Notes: generated from the letters alone by a model not told the origin. Numbered from the stretch's first letter, positions 44,946-58,345 are shown. The stretch is DNA of 64,000 nucleotides from Hyaloscypha bicolor E (GCF_002865645.1 NW_020194589.1:1224812-1288811); one strand, 5' to 3'. Numbers and translations are program-made.

Positions 44946-46741
44946 TTACAATCTCGCTCCCTTAGCCATTCTTACTTCCGTGTCGTACTCCGCCCTCGCC
45001 TTATCTTTCAAATTCTTTCTCAAGATCTTCCCACTCGCATTCTTCGGAATCTGCTTTACTAACCTGATTCCTCCCCTCAACCTCTTATGGTTAGCTACCC
45101 GGCTACTAAACCACTGCTGCAACTCCGCGATATTGATCGGGTTAGACGTATACTCCGTCACAACGTACGCTCGTGGAACCTCCGTTGCCATCTCTTTATT
45201 GTACACACCCACGACCGCACAGTCGATCACGCCAGGGAAGTCGTGCAGGTAGCCTTCAAGCTCAGCAGGCGGAACTTGAAACCCCTTGTACTTTATCAGC
45301 TCTTTCACACGGTCCGTGATAAAGAGATTGCCGCGCTCATTGATGAGTCCTACGTCTCCCGTACGGAACCACCCATCGGCAGAAAGACACTCAGCCGTAG
45401 CATCAGGGTTCCTATGGTACCCACTGAACACGTTCGGCCCTTTGACGTGCAGCTCTCCAACGTCTCCCTGTTCGAGCTCGCGAGGGGTGCTATTTCCGAA
45501 GTCGCTACTGGAACTATCGAATGGCTCGCAAATCTTGACTTCGACGTTGGGCAGTAGCGCACCAACGCTGCCAATGTCAACGTCCCACGCATCCCAGGAG
45601 CCTTGATATAGACAGGGACTGGTCTCGGAGAGGCCATAGCCCTGCTTTATGCGAACACCGACACGCTTGAAAACTTGCTCAATAAGCTCGCGAGTTAGAG
45701 GCGCGGCGCCAGATTGTGTCATACGCAGACTGGATAGGTCGTAGGAAGAGACAGAGGGGTGCTTTGCTAGGTGCAGGACGATCGGAGGCACAATGTACGA
45801 GTACGTGACTTTGTGTTTCTGTACCAAATAGCACCATGCTTCGACTTCGAATTTGGAGAGCACGACAGTAGTAACACCTGAGTAGACGGGGCTGTGAACG
45901 AGAACCGTTAGACCGTAGATGTGGAAGAACGGCAGACAAGCCAGGACTTTATCACCACCTGTCCCAGGTTCTGGCAGAGAAATGTCTCTGGAAGTTCGGC
46001 TCCCATCCCAGGTGAGATTGTAATTTTCCGCGGCTTGTAGTTGGAGAATATTCGAGATGATGTTATAATGAGATAGCTTAACGCCCTTTGGCTTGCCAGT
46101 AGTACCGGACGAATAGACAAGAAACGCTGCATCTTTTCTGGGGTCGATCTTACGCGCCACAAACCGTGCTGTGTTGGCCAGGTTACGGACGTTCGTCCAG
46201 TGCTTGAAGCGGCCAGTTGGGTCTTTCCGGTTCCCCAAGATGATGATATGGTCTTCTGGAATGCCAACGGCACTGCATGCCTTCCTGACAGCCTCGATAT
46301 TGGAGTAGTGGGTGACGATGGCTTTGGCGCCGCTGTCACGGAGCTGGTGAGAAAGTTCTGTGAACGTGTAGCCTGGATTTGCAGTTGAAACGGTTGCACC
46401 TGCCCAGAGAGCACCAAATATGATGGGCGGCATGTCTATGTCGCTGGCTGATGAGATGGCGAGCACATCGCCCTTTTGCCAATCGTATTGAGATCTTAAT
46501 CCTTTCCCAAAGGTTTCAGCCAGCTGCCGCAATTCCCCAAAAGTGTATGTCTTGTTGGTTGGCCCATCGCGGAAGATTGCTGGATGACGTAGAAATTAGC
46601 ATCAAATTCATGAAGACTTCTCGAGGGAGAGTGAGACTTGCGGTGTTCATCTGGGAATTTCCTGTCCTTGCGCTTGAACAAGAAAGTGTATATGTCAACG
46701 CTCGGGAGGTTCAGCTCAGGATAACGACTTTTGATAACCAT
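44946..46741 (-). CDS. Acyl-CoA/aryl-CoA ligase, 4-coumarate-CoA ligase-like, peroxisomal
   Basis: 577-aa AMP-forming ligase from two exons (46741-46642, 46579-44946). It activates a carboxylic acid with ATP and transfers it to CoA. Motifs in order: YSSGTTGKPKG (P-loop), PFFHIYG, QGYGLSE, WFRTGDVG, VKELIKYKGFQVPPAELE and PKNASGKILRK (catalytic Lys). The protein ends in ARL, a type 1 peroxisomal signal as in plant-like fungal 4CLs. The intron (46580-46641) is GC-AG with donor GCAAGT, and it alone joins FPDEH to IFRDGPTNKTYTF in frame. I start at MVIKSRYPEL, the position usual for the family. Peroxisomal shortening of a phenylpropanoid or fatty acid side chain is plausible. Confidence 0.9.
46580..46641 (-). 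other. GC-AG intron of the CoA ligase gene
   Basis: 62-nt intron, donor GCAAGT, branch GCTAAT, acceptor ATCCAG. The only GT in the region (two bases inside the donor) gives the wrong phase. Confidence 0.78.
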
Positions 46742-47267
46742 TGCGGCTTCTATACCAAAGGCGACCTGTCTTTGTAAGGGCTCGAACTTTGATGTTTTGG
46801 GACTCCGTTGTATATGGAAATGCAAAACGGCCTATAGCGGAGACATATGAGAACAGTTGAACCATGATCTAAATCATATACCCTCCCTCCGGAGGGGAGA
46901 AGCACTTGCATACCCCGACCAACTACAGTCAAGTTTCATGGGGCTATGTGCGGCTATATAATTCCCTACAGCCGGGGCTACTTGAATCAGGTGGACGGGT
47001 ATAACGTGAGATACCGGTTACCTGCCTTGCAGCCTTCCTTGGTCAGAAATTCCTTCCTGGGAAAGCGGCACATGTACCAGGTTTGGCACTGGGAAAATTG
47101 ATACTTGCATTTTGTTCACTTTTTAAAAGTACAGGTTTTTAGGGACATCTGTTTGGCACACTCCAGAAAACGCTCCATTTCTCAGACCCTACCCAAAGAC
47201 TCCTAACTCAAAACAACCCGAACGGTCAACACAGAACGCCATATCCACCCTGCCCGCGACCAGCATC

Positions 47268-49514
47268 CTACATGGACATGAACGAGGAGTCCCCGAGAGG
47301 CACAGGCAAATAATTCGACATGAGAAGGAAGTCATTCGTCATCGAACCCATCTGATACGTCGGCGAACCATAATCCGTCGAGTGCAAGATGTCATCTTCA
47401 GGCATCATGTTTGGCATGTAGTTGTAGTTGCAAGCCGGTACCGATCCTGGGATCTGAGCCAAGCTGGCGGGTGCCAATCCCGCCCATTGCGTCTGAGTCG
47501 CAGTTTCAGGTGGGGGACTGCTGCTGGAGAGTAAAAAATCGAATATCCTCATTACCCAGTTCGCTAGATCCCATCTCTCTCGTGCTTCGTTAATGACCAT
47601 CTGACAGTTATCGAGCGCCGAGCGGGAGAGACGAGCGATCGAGTTTTGCAGTTGCTTGATACCGCGATAGAAGACGATCCCTGCGACAAAGAAGCCGGAG
47701 AATATCTCGTGTGGCATCATGCCTAGCATGGAGTTGGCAATAATAGTGAACGCTGTGGAGGAAATCATTTGCGCCGCCGATTCAGCAATCTGCGTAGACG
47801 AAAGGGAGACACTTGGGAGAAGTGATCCAATCTGAGATACTACACTTTCTGCGTCATCTCGTTTCTTGAGGTGGATGAGAATCAGTTGTTGGTGAAAAAT
47901 GATTTTCAAGCTCATCGCAAAGATGTCTGTTGTTGGAGCTTGCTGCTCCCACCAACTCACAGTGCGAGGGAGTTCGGCCTGCCAAGTATCCATCAAATTG
48001 TGAAGATGGGTTGGCTGAGTGGTATTCTTGCTCGGTCCGAATTGCGCTTCGACGATCTTCCGAAGGATGAGAGACAATTTAGAGACCTGAATCTGATAAT
48101 GGCCGTGTGATAGGCACTTTCCATGATCTTGCTTGCAACAATTTTCGTCATGTTCGAAATCTTCCAGGGTCAATGGTTCCGTATCGCACTGAGCTATGTT
48201 GAGTCGAAAAGGACGACCTAACAATGCCGCACAGTAGGCATCCCGCACGGCGAGGGCCCAGAATAATCGTTTCAGAAGGCTCCGCCGCTTGGTATCCATG
48301 TAGGTAGATGTATTGATTCGGTAGATTCCTAGAGATTCTGCAATAGTGACGCCAAAGCCGACCCAGGAACACGGGTTCCAGTAACTCTTCATCTGTGGCC
48401 CCCAAAACGAGAGCATAAGAACTGATTGAAGTAGCACAATTTTATTGGTCTCGTATCCAATGTCGAATAGTAGCTTTGCTTTGTCGTAAAAATGACGTCG
48501 CGCACGCCATCGCCCTTTAAAGCCAGCTCGATGGATCACGCTCAAGTCACAGAACGTTACTCCAATGAAGCAAACGGAGTGGAACAAAATCCAAGGCAAA
48601 ATTCCAGCTTTGAACGACTCTTCAAACGCATTCAGATCAACAATGGAGTACAAGGGATAAAACCTCTCAACAAAGGCTGCAAAGATTGCATCCGAGACGT
48701 CACTCTGGGGTCGTTCAAAAGCGCCTTTTGCTTTGACATAACTGATATCCTCCGATGACAAATGCGAGGGATGGCCGTCAACCTCGATGGTCTTTGCGCC
48801 ATCGCCTTTTGGAAAATGCGACCCGGCGTCGTGCAAAGCCGCATTGATGGTGTTATTGCCGCCTCGAGCCTCTTCGAGAGCAAAGGTCAGAGGGGATGCC
48901 CCGCTCATAAATATGACGCCACACTTTGCAGTGGCATCTTCAGGATTTTGGCTCCGCTGTTCCAGAAACCTCTCAAACATTGATGTGAGCGAGTCTCGAT
49001 GATGGCGCAGTACTTCTAACGTTGCCCCACAGCTCTGTATCTCGTAAGCCTTCTCCGTGTCGTCCACTGTGGTAGACTCCATCGCTTGTGTGTTCATCGG
49101 CGGTGCCATTTCTTGCTGTGCTGAGCCGATGGGCATATCATTCTGATATGCTGTCTCGAGATTTTGCTGGCCCAGTACTGAGGCTAAGGATGGGGACTCG
49201 GAAGATAGCAGGCCCTCGTCAGACGATGCTGAAGCATTTGATGGCGGAGAGATGGAGCAGCGTGTGTTGTTTGGCACTTCATTGCCATTGGTTTTGGACG
49301 TAACTCTTTCATACGGACTCTGGAGACGAGGTTGCCTCGCATATGTACCTCGTTTTGAAGGAAGCAGAAGACAGTTGGGAGACTGGTCGACGCGACAACG
49401 GCTACATGGAATTCCAACCTCCGTCGCATCGCATCGCACCTTTCGCAGACTACATGTTTGACAAGCCCGAGATGCGCGCAGGCGAACAGGGCCGCGTTCG
49501 CCCTCTTCCGACAT
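47268..49514 (-). CDS. Zn(II)2Cys6 transcription factor, cutinase/fatty-acid regulator-like
   Basis: 748-aa single-exon regulator. The zinc cluster (RACQTCSLRKVRCDATEVG, then PCSRC and a last Cys in PNCLL) ends in KRGTYAR. This arrangement, with a longer loop between Cys 3 and 4, is typical of the Ctf1/FarA group that controls cutinase and fatty-acid use. That assignment rests on the DNA-binding region only. The central fungal-specific domain contains LLKRLFWALAVRDAYCAALLGRPF, and the C-terminus is Pro/Ser/Met-rich. It is the neighbour of the peroxisomal CoA ligase (520 bp away), whose expression it may control. Confidence 0.9.
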   Translation of the reverse strand: MSEEGERGPVRLRASRACQTCSLRKVRCDATEVGIPCSRCRVDQSPNCLLLPSKRGTYARQPRLQSPYERVTSKTNGNEVPNNTRCSISPPSNASASSDEGLLSSESPSLASVLGQQNLETAYQNDMPIGSAQQEMAPPMNTQAMESTTVDDTEKAYEIQSCGATLEVLRHHRDSLTSMFERFLEQRSQNPEDATAKCGVIFMSGASPLTFALEEARGGNNTINAALHDAGSHFPKGDGAKTIEVDGHPSHLSSEDISYVKAKGAFERPQSDVSDAIFAAFVERFYPLYSIVDLNAFEESFKAGILPWILFHSVCFIGVTFCDLSVIHRAGFKGRWRARRHFYDKAKLLFDIGYETNKIVLLQSVLMLSFWGPQMKSYWNPCSWVGFGVTIAESLGIYRINTSTYMDTKRRSLLKRLFWALAVRDAYCAALLGRPFRLNIAQCDTEPLTLEDFEHDENCCKQDHGKCLSHGHYQIQVSKLSLILRKIVEAQFGPSKNTTQPTHLHNLMDTWQAELPRTVSWWEQQAPTTDIFAMSLKIIFHQQLILIHLKKRDDAESVVSQIGSLLPSVSLSSTQIAESAAQMISSTAFTIIANSMLGMMPHEIFSGFFVAGIVFYRGIKQLQNSIARLSRSALDNCQMVINEARERWDLANWVMRIFDFLLSSSSPPPETATQTQWAGLAPASLAQIPGSVPACNYNYMPNMMPEDDILHSTDYGSPTYQMGSMTNDFLLMSNYLPVPLGDSSFMSM

Positions 49515-50370
49515 CTTCCAATCTTGATTTTTGAATGATCGTTGTTACCTGTGCGTAAAGCTGGCAGAACAATGCTTTGTATCGCGATGAGGGAATTGGC
49601 AATTTGTATAGAGAGGTAGATCGAAAGATCTCAATTGAATATGATGTGACAACAATAGACTGATTGTCCAAGGAGGTGAGATTGAAGCTGCACAAGGCGC
49701 ATGTGCGAGCACGAAGCTGCATATTCAGAGTTCAGGCAAGGACTTAGAAAAGCTAGAGATACTAGCGGTGGGCTTTTTGCGCCAAGAGCAAATGGGGGAG
49801 GGGGGATCAGAATACGTAGGGCGCATGCACGGTTGGGGTTGTGCATCCTTAATTTGAGCGGCATCTGAGCACGCTTGAGACTGTGCGGGTCGGTATTAGG
49901 TGCGCTATCCGATCCGATCGACAACTACCCCGCCTTACACCAGGAATGGACTGTCGACGGTATCGCAACGAGACTAATCAACTATGGATCATGGGGCCAC
50001 GAAAGGGAGTCTTTCATTTTGCGGGTATGGCTGAACATATCCAAAATTTTCGGGGTTTATTTGTCTTTACATCGTCCAAATTCGCATAAAAGCTAACTCG
50101 TAAGTATGTGCTGCTCAACTGACCCAATAGGTCTTATTTCTATCCTTTGTCCCTTCAGATCAGTGATCACTATGTTGGGAAATGCCCCAGCGAGACATTC
50201 AAACATGAGTGTTCATGGCTCGCATAAACCAACTTTGACTTGTGATTGGCGGTCGCTACCTCCACTTCTGGCTAGAAGATAGGGCAAAGGTGCGGCCTAT
50301 ATAGCCATACATCTGAGTGCGTGTCATATTCCCATTGCATGTAGCCGAGCAGGCTTGGCAACAATTAGTG
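49515..50370. other. Intergenic stretch without recognisable features
   Basis: Normal composition with no convincing gene or repeat. It ends at the AT-rich retrotransposon block. Confidence 0.5.
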
Positions 50371-50379
50371 GGAATTAAT

Positions 50380-53300
50380 TAATTATTAATTGTTTATTAA
50401 AATAGTTACTAAAAGGCAATCATTAATTACTATTAATAAATAATCGATTATTACAACGCCTTTTGCCTTTATTTCTCTGTAATGGGCACACGTGATAGCG
50501 CATGGACAGGTGTCAGATATCATAGATCTAGTTTCCTATTTTAGGTAAAGCTTGCGATCGGAATCATACGGGCGATCGGAATTATACGGATTACATGGGA
50601 TCGTATTTCCTAGTTAAGTAAAGTGCTTCGCAGGCTTGGCTAAGCACTAGGGAATATATAAGGAGACGCTTCTAGCTTTGGAAAGGGGCATCAATTAGTC
50701 TTTTATTAGAATCAATTCTTGGAATTAGTTACACTTGCAAGCGTTACTCTATAGCTTACTTACCTTAACTACTTATATATTACCCTGCTATTACATGCCT
50801 TACATTCTAATTAATCCAACCTTCGGGAAGCAGTTCATTATAAGGTAGTCAAGCTATTAATAGACAAAATATTAATAGCTAGAGTATTAACCAGAAGAAG
50901 CGCCTTTACTACCGCTAGGGCAATCTAACCGGGTATCCAGGGGAGCGCCCAGTCAAGTACTCTTCATACTACCTAATTAGGAGAAGGAAGTAGAACTTAG
51001 ATATCCCTAGAACTAGCTAGTAGGATAATAATAACAGAGAAATTAGCGGCGGCTCGCTATTATATTACTAAGTTAGAAATAGAGATATAATAAAGAGAAG
51101 ATCTAGAGAAGCTAGAAGCTTAGATCTATTATCTTAAAGATATTCGGATACCCGATATAGAATCCGTTATACTCCTGGTAGTACCCTTAATTTAGAAGGC
51201 TTTAAAAACCCAAAAACTACCTACTTACTAGAGAAAGAGTACTAAAGAAGCCCAGGATTTCTTCTATTAAGTAGAATTAAAGTAGTATAAAGATAGCGGA
51301 ATTATCTAGACTACTAATATAATAAAGATTATATATTATACTTTCTATTTTAAGAATATAACTAGAAATATTTAGAAATATAAGAAGTAATTAGTAAATA
51401 TTAATATTACGAATTAGAAGATCTTTATTAAGTTTATAAAGAATTCTATTTTAAATCCGAAAAATTATAATAATAATACTTTTACTAAATTTAAAGATAC
51501 TAAATAATAGCTAGGCTAAAATATCTAAAGCTTTATATCTTACTTAAATAGCCTATTAGATAACTTAGAATATACGGGTTTATTATAAAAGTAGAATAAC
51601 TTATTTAGTAGCTTAAGGCAGAAAATTCAGGATAAGATTAATTATTAAGGAAATATTTTATAAAAGAAAAAGAAGCTTATTTCTATTACTATAAAAATTA
51701 AGAATAATTTAAATCTATTTATTTAATAGAAATATAATAATAAGCTAATAGGATTATAAAAAAATATAAAAAAAATAAAAGAAAAGAGAAATAATAAAGG
51801 AAAATAAAAGAGAAATATATTTCTATTATAAGATTTATAAAACCGGAATAATAAAGATATAGTAATAGAGTCTAATATAATACCTATATTAGAATCTATA
51901 AAACCGGATATAATTTGCTTTACTTACTAGAAAAAGAATTATTATATTATTATTTATCTAAATTAGGGGAAACTAACTTACTATAACTATAATAAGTCTA
52001 GCTATAAATTATATAAGTGCCTAAAACTAAAGAAGCCAGGAAACGGATATATCCTATAATAGTTATATTTATTTATATTATAGAAAGTAAGACTCCTAAA
52101 ACGAAAATAGTAATTAAGGTTATTATTAAAATAAGAAAAGATAAGTAAAGAGTTAAAGTATTAGTAAATTCGGGTATAGAGGCTAATTATATAAAGAGAA
52201 GATTAGTTTTAAATATAGGTATTCTATTAATATTAAAAGTAATTTCCTTATTCTTATTAGAAAGAAGAAGAATTCATTTATATAAAAATTATATTTTTAG
52301 AATTATTACTAAAAATATATTAGGGAACTAAAAAGAGGCTAATATATACTTTATATTATATAATTTTAATCTAAATTATATTAATATAATACTTGAATTT
52401 TTATAGCTTTACTAGATTAATTTTCTAATTTCTTTTAGGAAAATAATATAGAAATACTTAGATTTAATTATAGAAAATTAAAGTTCTAAATACTAGGAAA
52501 TTTACTAAAGTAATAAAATATAAGATATATATTTTTCTATTAATTACTTATCTTATAATAGATAGCTAAAAAGTTATTACTATTATTACTAATAAAATAA
52601 TTATATTTCCCAAGAAATATTAGAACGTTTTTTAAGTATTTTCTATAAAGGCTATAGATATATTACTCGACTATTATATAATAAAGTATTATATAGATCT
52701 AGAACTAGAGTTCTAACTATTATATAATTTTATATATACTTTATTAGAAAGAAAGCTTAAAGTTCTTCGGAAATATCTTAATACTAGCCTAGAAAAGAAA
52801 TAGATTTATTATTTTACTAGTCTAGCTAGTACCCTATTTATATTTATTCTAAAGAAAGAAGGCGGCCTATATTTATATATTAATTACTAAAGTCTAAATA
52901 GGGTTACTATTAAGAACTAAATACTATTATTACTTATTAGTAAAACTATAAATAAGCTTTATAAAATAAAAATATATATAAAGCTAGACTTAAAAAATAT
53001 TTACTATTAGTTATAAATATAGAAGAGTAATAAGTAAAAAATAGTATTCTAAATATATTATAAATATTTTAAATACTATATTATATTCTTTAGACTATCT
53101 AATACTTTAGTAATATTTCAGGTATATATTAACTATATACTAGTAAGCTTTATAAATATTATTTATATAGTTTATCTAGATAATATTTTAATTTATTTAG
53201 AAGATCTAAAATAATATATAATAGTAATCTAATATATATTCGAGTAGTTATAATAATACTAGCTTTTTATAAACTTGGCAAAATATAAGTTTAATATAGA

Positions 53301-55400
53301 AAGAGTAAAGTTTCTAGGATTTATAATTAGTTTAGATAATATAGAAATAGAAGCTAGCCGGATTATAGCTATTAGGGAATAGTTAGTCCTAAAAAATAAT
53401 ATTTGAAAAGTTTAAGTATTTCTGGGTTTTACTAACTTCTACTAGAGGTTTATTTATAAATACTTTAGAATAGTAAAAGAATTAACTAATTTATTAAAAA
53501 CTAGTAGAAATCTATAATATTATTTTAGCTAGATAAAGAAAGCAGATAAGGCTTTTAAGGAACTATAAATTATATTTATAATAGCACTAATTCTTTATTA
53601 TTTTAAGCTAGCCTTAAAGATTTATATAGAAATAAATATTTTAGGATTTATAATTATAAGTATAATTTCCTAGCTTTTTAGTAAAAGAGCGAAAGCCAGA
53701 TAATACTTTATTACTTTCTATTTAAAAAAGATAACTATAATTAAGAATAGATATAAAATATATAATTTAGAACTTTTAGCTATTATTCTAGTATTTTATA
53801 TTTAGTAATATTATTTAATATATATCTAATATATTATTATTATTAAAATAGATTATAATAACTTGAAATACTTTATAATTAAAAGAAAACTAAATAATTA
53901 ATAAATAAGATAGATAGAGAAGCTAGCTATCTTTAACTTTATCTTAAAATACTAGCCGAAATATAATAATTTTACTAATAGGCTATTAAGAAGGCTAGAC
54001 TTTATAGCAGGTATAAATAAAGATATTTTATTACTTATACTTTATAATAAGCTATAGAATATAAAATAGAAAGCCCTATAAGTAGTAATAATAGGATACT
54101 ATATTATTTCTATAATACCGTAATTTAAGGCCTAGAAAAAAGAAAATAGATACTTCTTAATTAGTAAAATACTAAGGAATTCCGAAAAGAAAGTCTATTT
54201 TAGTAATAAAATAATACCGGAAATATTATTACTTGAGCCTATTATTAATATAGCTAGTTATAAATAGTATATGTTATAGATTCTAGCTATATAGATAGCT
54301 AGGTCTGAAATAGTATATAAAGAAAGTAAAGAGATATTACTTAAATTACTATTATAGTACTAAAGGTTTAATTTATTAATATAATACTAGTAGTATAAAT
54401 AGTTCTTAAAAAAGACTTTTACTAGAACTATTAAGACTTGGAAACTTAATATATTTGAATTATTAAAATATTGGAATACTATTTATATATTAAATAAGCC
54501 GGCTTTTAAAAAAGAATTACTATAAGCTAATTATAATAATTCTATAAATAGGTATTTTAGTATTAGTAAAATACTAGAGATTTTCTAGAGAAAGTACTTC
54601 TAGTAAAGTATAAAAAAGAATATAAAAAACTATATTAGAACTTGCTTTATATATTAATAGACTAAAATAAAGAAATATTTACTATATAGTATACTTAGTT
54701 TATTTTCTCTTTCCTTTAAGCTATAGTAAGAAATTACTATAAACTTTATTATAGGACTGCCCTCTTTTAAGTTTCGCGGCAAGATATATAATTCTATACT
54801 TATTATTATTAATAAATATATAAAAATAGTATAATATATTTCGATTATTAAGAAAATCTCGATTCCTGAATTAGTAGAGCTATTTATATATTATATTATT
54901 AAAGACTTTAATATATTTACTAGTATAATCTCTAATAGAGAATCTGTTTTTATAAGCAAGTTTTAGTTAAGTTTATACTTTTACTTAAAGATTTAATAAT
55001 AGCTAAATATAGTATTTTATTTATAAACTAATAAATAAATAAAGAATCTAAACCAAATTCTAGAATAGTACTTAAAGTACTATACTAGTATAATATATAT
55101 AAGGTTATATATAACTTAAGAATATATAATAAACCTCAGATATTACGGGTATTAATTAGGGAGATTAGTAGTTCTTTGACTTTACAACTAACTACTATTT
55201 ATATTATAAGTATTAAACTTATAAATTACTAATTATATATATATTATTAGGGCCTTCTATTTAGAGGAGGCTTTCCTAGACCTTATAAGAGAAATAGAGA
55301 TTAGTTCTATACTAAATTTAATACTATAGTTTTATAATTTACTAATTTATTCTATTATTTTATTACCTACCGAAAAATATCTTATAAGCTAATCTCTCTA
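50380..55400 (+). mobile_element. Ty3/Gypsy retrotransposon 1, RIP-degraded
   Basis: Plus-strand gag-pol relic. 52,150-52,200 gives KVLVNSGIEANYI (aspartic protease, Asp changed to Asn). 53,158-53,215 gives YIVYLDNILIYLEDL (reverse transcriptase YLDD box, now YLDN). 54,750-55,070 gives integrase (FRGKIYNSILIIINKY; IISNRESVFISKF). RNase H lies in between. The less mutated stretch 50,490-50,830 probably contains the 5' LTR, but I could not pair it with a 3' copy, so the ends are approximate. Confidence 0.75.
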
Positions 55401-58132
55401 TTCTTAAAGGAAGTAGTTTAATAAGTAATTATATCTCAAAATCTGCAAAATATATAATTTCTTACTAGAGCTATTTCTATAGAGGAAGTCGACTAGATTA
55501 ATCCCGATATAAATAATAGTAAAGGCTTGTCTAATACTTTTAATAGAGTCTTTTAGAAGTTTCTGAGAGCTAGTAATAATAATAGAAATAATCCCAGTAA
55601 TAATTAAGATACCGAGATTAATACTCAAATTATTATTACCTAAGCTATAGAATAGAGATTATATACTAAAGTCAAAGTACTCTAATAAAAGCAAGAATTA
55701 GTAAATGCAATTAACTAATATATCTTATAATTAAAGTAATATAAGAGTATTTTTAGAAGTATCTTATAATTTACTATATCTTATAGAAACTCTATTTATA
55801 AATCTATTCTATTTTCTTTAGTAATTCTTACTAGGAAACTTCCCGAAATAGGATTAAAACCTATCTCCTTTTCTAATATAATAAGCTTTAAAAGTAATCT
55901 TAATACTATTTATTAGAAGCTATTATATAATATTCTAAAGATATATTTGGACTAAGAGAAGCTTTTTAAGATCTAGATATCTGACTTATATTATAGAAAG
56001 TTTCTTAAGAAATAGAGAATATTTATATCTTCTTAGAAAGTAGTCTTTAGGACCTAATCTTAGACTTATAATAGATACTCTTCTAGAATTAATTTTACTA
56101 TAAGTGCTTTTAGGAACGAATCTTATAATACTTGAAAGGCTATAATAAAGTAAAGCCTATTATTATATAAGGTCTATTAGAAGTAATTTAAGGCCTATTT
56201 AGCTAATATATTTCAAGTATTTTAAACCTATTAATAAGATACCTTTAAAGAGCTCCGAGATCTTTATTAGAAAGATAATAAGATAGTTACTAAGTTATAT
56301 ACTCGAATAATTAGTTTCGAAGTTAACTAGAACCTATATCCTAAGAGAAACCGGATCCGGATTCTTAATATTATTTTATCTAACTATAAGACTTATTAGA
56401 TACTTGTATTTATTCTCTTAAGAAATAAGGTAATATCTATTTCTAAATAGCTTAAAAAAGCTTAGAAAGCAGAATATACTACTTATTCTAAATTAAGGAA
56501 AGTAAAGGCAAAAGAGTCTAATAAGAATAATTCTGCCTCTAAGAACTCTGATTTAGTAAATTCTAATTTATAAGGCCGTTAAAAAAGAAAGAATAAATTC
56601 TGAAAATTATATAAGAAATTCTTAGATAATATTTTGGCCTCTTTAAGGCCTTAATAGAATACTAGTTTTACTTTAGGTATAGTTTATTAGACTTATAAAT
56701 AGAAAGGGTACTTCTTAGGAAATATAAAGTATTCTAAATATATTAAATAGGCTTGGCAAAACCCTAATAAAGCCAAAACTATAGAAGAGTTAAGGCGTCT
56801 ATAAAAGCAAGTTAATACTATTACTATAGAGAAATACTTTAGAGGAAACTTTTCTAAAGAATAGAGAAAAAGAAAGGCCAAATCTTAAATATTAATAATT
56901 TTGGCTATAATAAAAAAGATATATTACTTTATATAACTATTCAAGTAAGATTAATATAGCCAGAAATAAGTACCTTAAAGATATATAATAAACTTAGTAA
57001 TACCGGGTCAGATTATAATTTCCTTAATAATAATTAGGCTTAAAGCCGAGGCTTTATTACCTTAGCTAAATATAACTAAGAATTTGTAATCTTTTATAGA
57101 AACAGATTTAAGGTCTATTAAGCCTATAATCTTGAGGTATTTATTATAGATAATTATAGTAAAATATATTCTTTTAGGCTCCGGTTCTATAGGTATAAGA
57201 ATATTAGCTCTTATAGCCTTATCTTTAGTATAGAATTTTATAAAGTAATTCTTATATAATATATAAACTATATTAAGAAATAATAGATATATATACTTAT
57301 ATAGCCTAATAATATTAAGATTCTAATACTAAAAGAATTTGGTAAGGAGCTTAACCGGTATTCTAAGCTAGTATCTTAAGTCTTATTCTTAACTAAAGGC
57401 AAATATAACTATTCTAGATAATAGGCTTTATATATTTATAATAATTACCAGGTCTTTATCTTATTATATAGTTCTAGTAATATTAAATAGAAGTTTTTAA
57501 TATAATAAATTAATATCTTCTGGAAAGGGGCCTTAGAGATATTTATTTACCTCCGGAATAATAAATATAAAGACTTTTTAAAGGGTTTTAATCCTAATAA
57601 AGCTTTGGAACTTCCTAATCTTAGTAGTATTAAATACTTTATTAATATAGATAGTATAGTTCCATATAAATCTTTATATAATCTATTAGAGATCTAACTA
57701 GAAGTATTATATTTGTATTTATAAGATATATTTTATAAATATTAGATAAGGCCTAGTAAAAGTCTAGTAAAGGCGCCTATTCTTTTTATTCCCAAGAAAA
57801 ATAGAGAACTATATCTTTATATTAATTATTATAAACTTAATTAAGTTATAATTAAGAATCGGCATCTGCTTTCTTTTATTAATAAGACCCTTAACCGGCT
57901 TTAAGAAGCCAAGATCTTTATAAAGCTAGATCTTAAGAATATATATTATTAAATAAGAATTTATAAAAAATATAAATAAAAGACAGCTTTTAGGACCTAC
58001 TATAGCTATTTTAAATATCTTATAATGTCTTTTAGGCTAGCTAATATACTAGCTATATTTTAAGCATATATTAATACTATACTTATAAGGCTTCTAGATT
58101 ATTTTATAATTATTTATTTAGATAATATTATA

Positions 58133-58345
58133 GTAGGGATTTTACCCCTATTAGTTACGTGGTTCTGTCATATGACCTCCGGACGTCCGCAGTCCGTAAC
58201 CCGCTTATATATTACCCCTCTTTCCTTCTTAGTTTAGAAATCAACTAACCTTCACTCCCTAATTCCACGTCTCACTCGTACGCTGTGATCCCACGCTGTG
58301 GAAGCCCATTCTATACTCTATATTACTCCGTATTCTATATCCCTA
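58133..58345 (+). repeat. 5' LTR of the nested element
   Basis: 213 bp, direct copy of 60624-60836. TAGGGAT and ATCCCTA near its ends form a short inverted repeat. Confidence 0.85.

Noticed and set aside
20817..49514. Secondary-metabolite biosynthetic cluster
   Set aside because: No polyketide synthase, peptide synthetase, terpene cyclase or prenyltransferase is present; the enzyme set is degradative.
55404..55628. Small minus-strand gene in the retrotransposon block
   Set aside because: Isoleucine/serine-rich product of AT-rich sequence on the antisense strand of a Gypsy relic.
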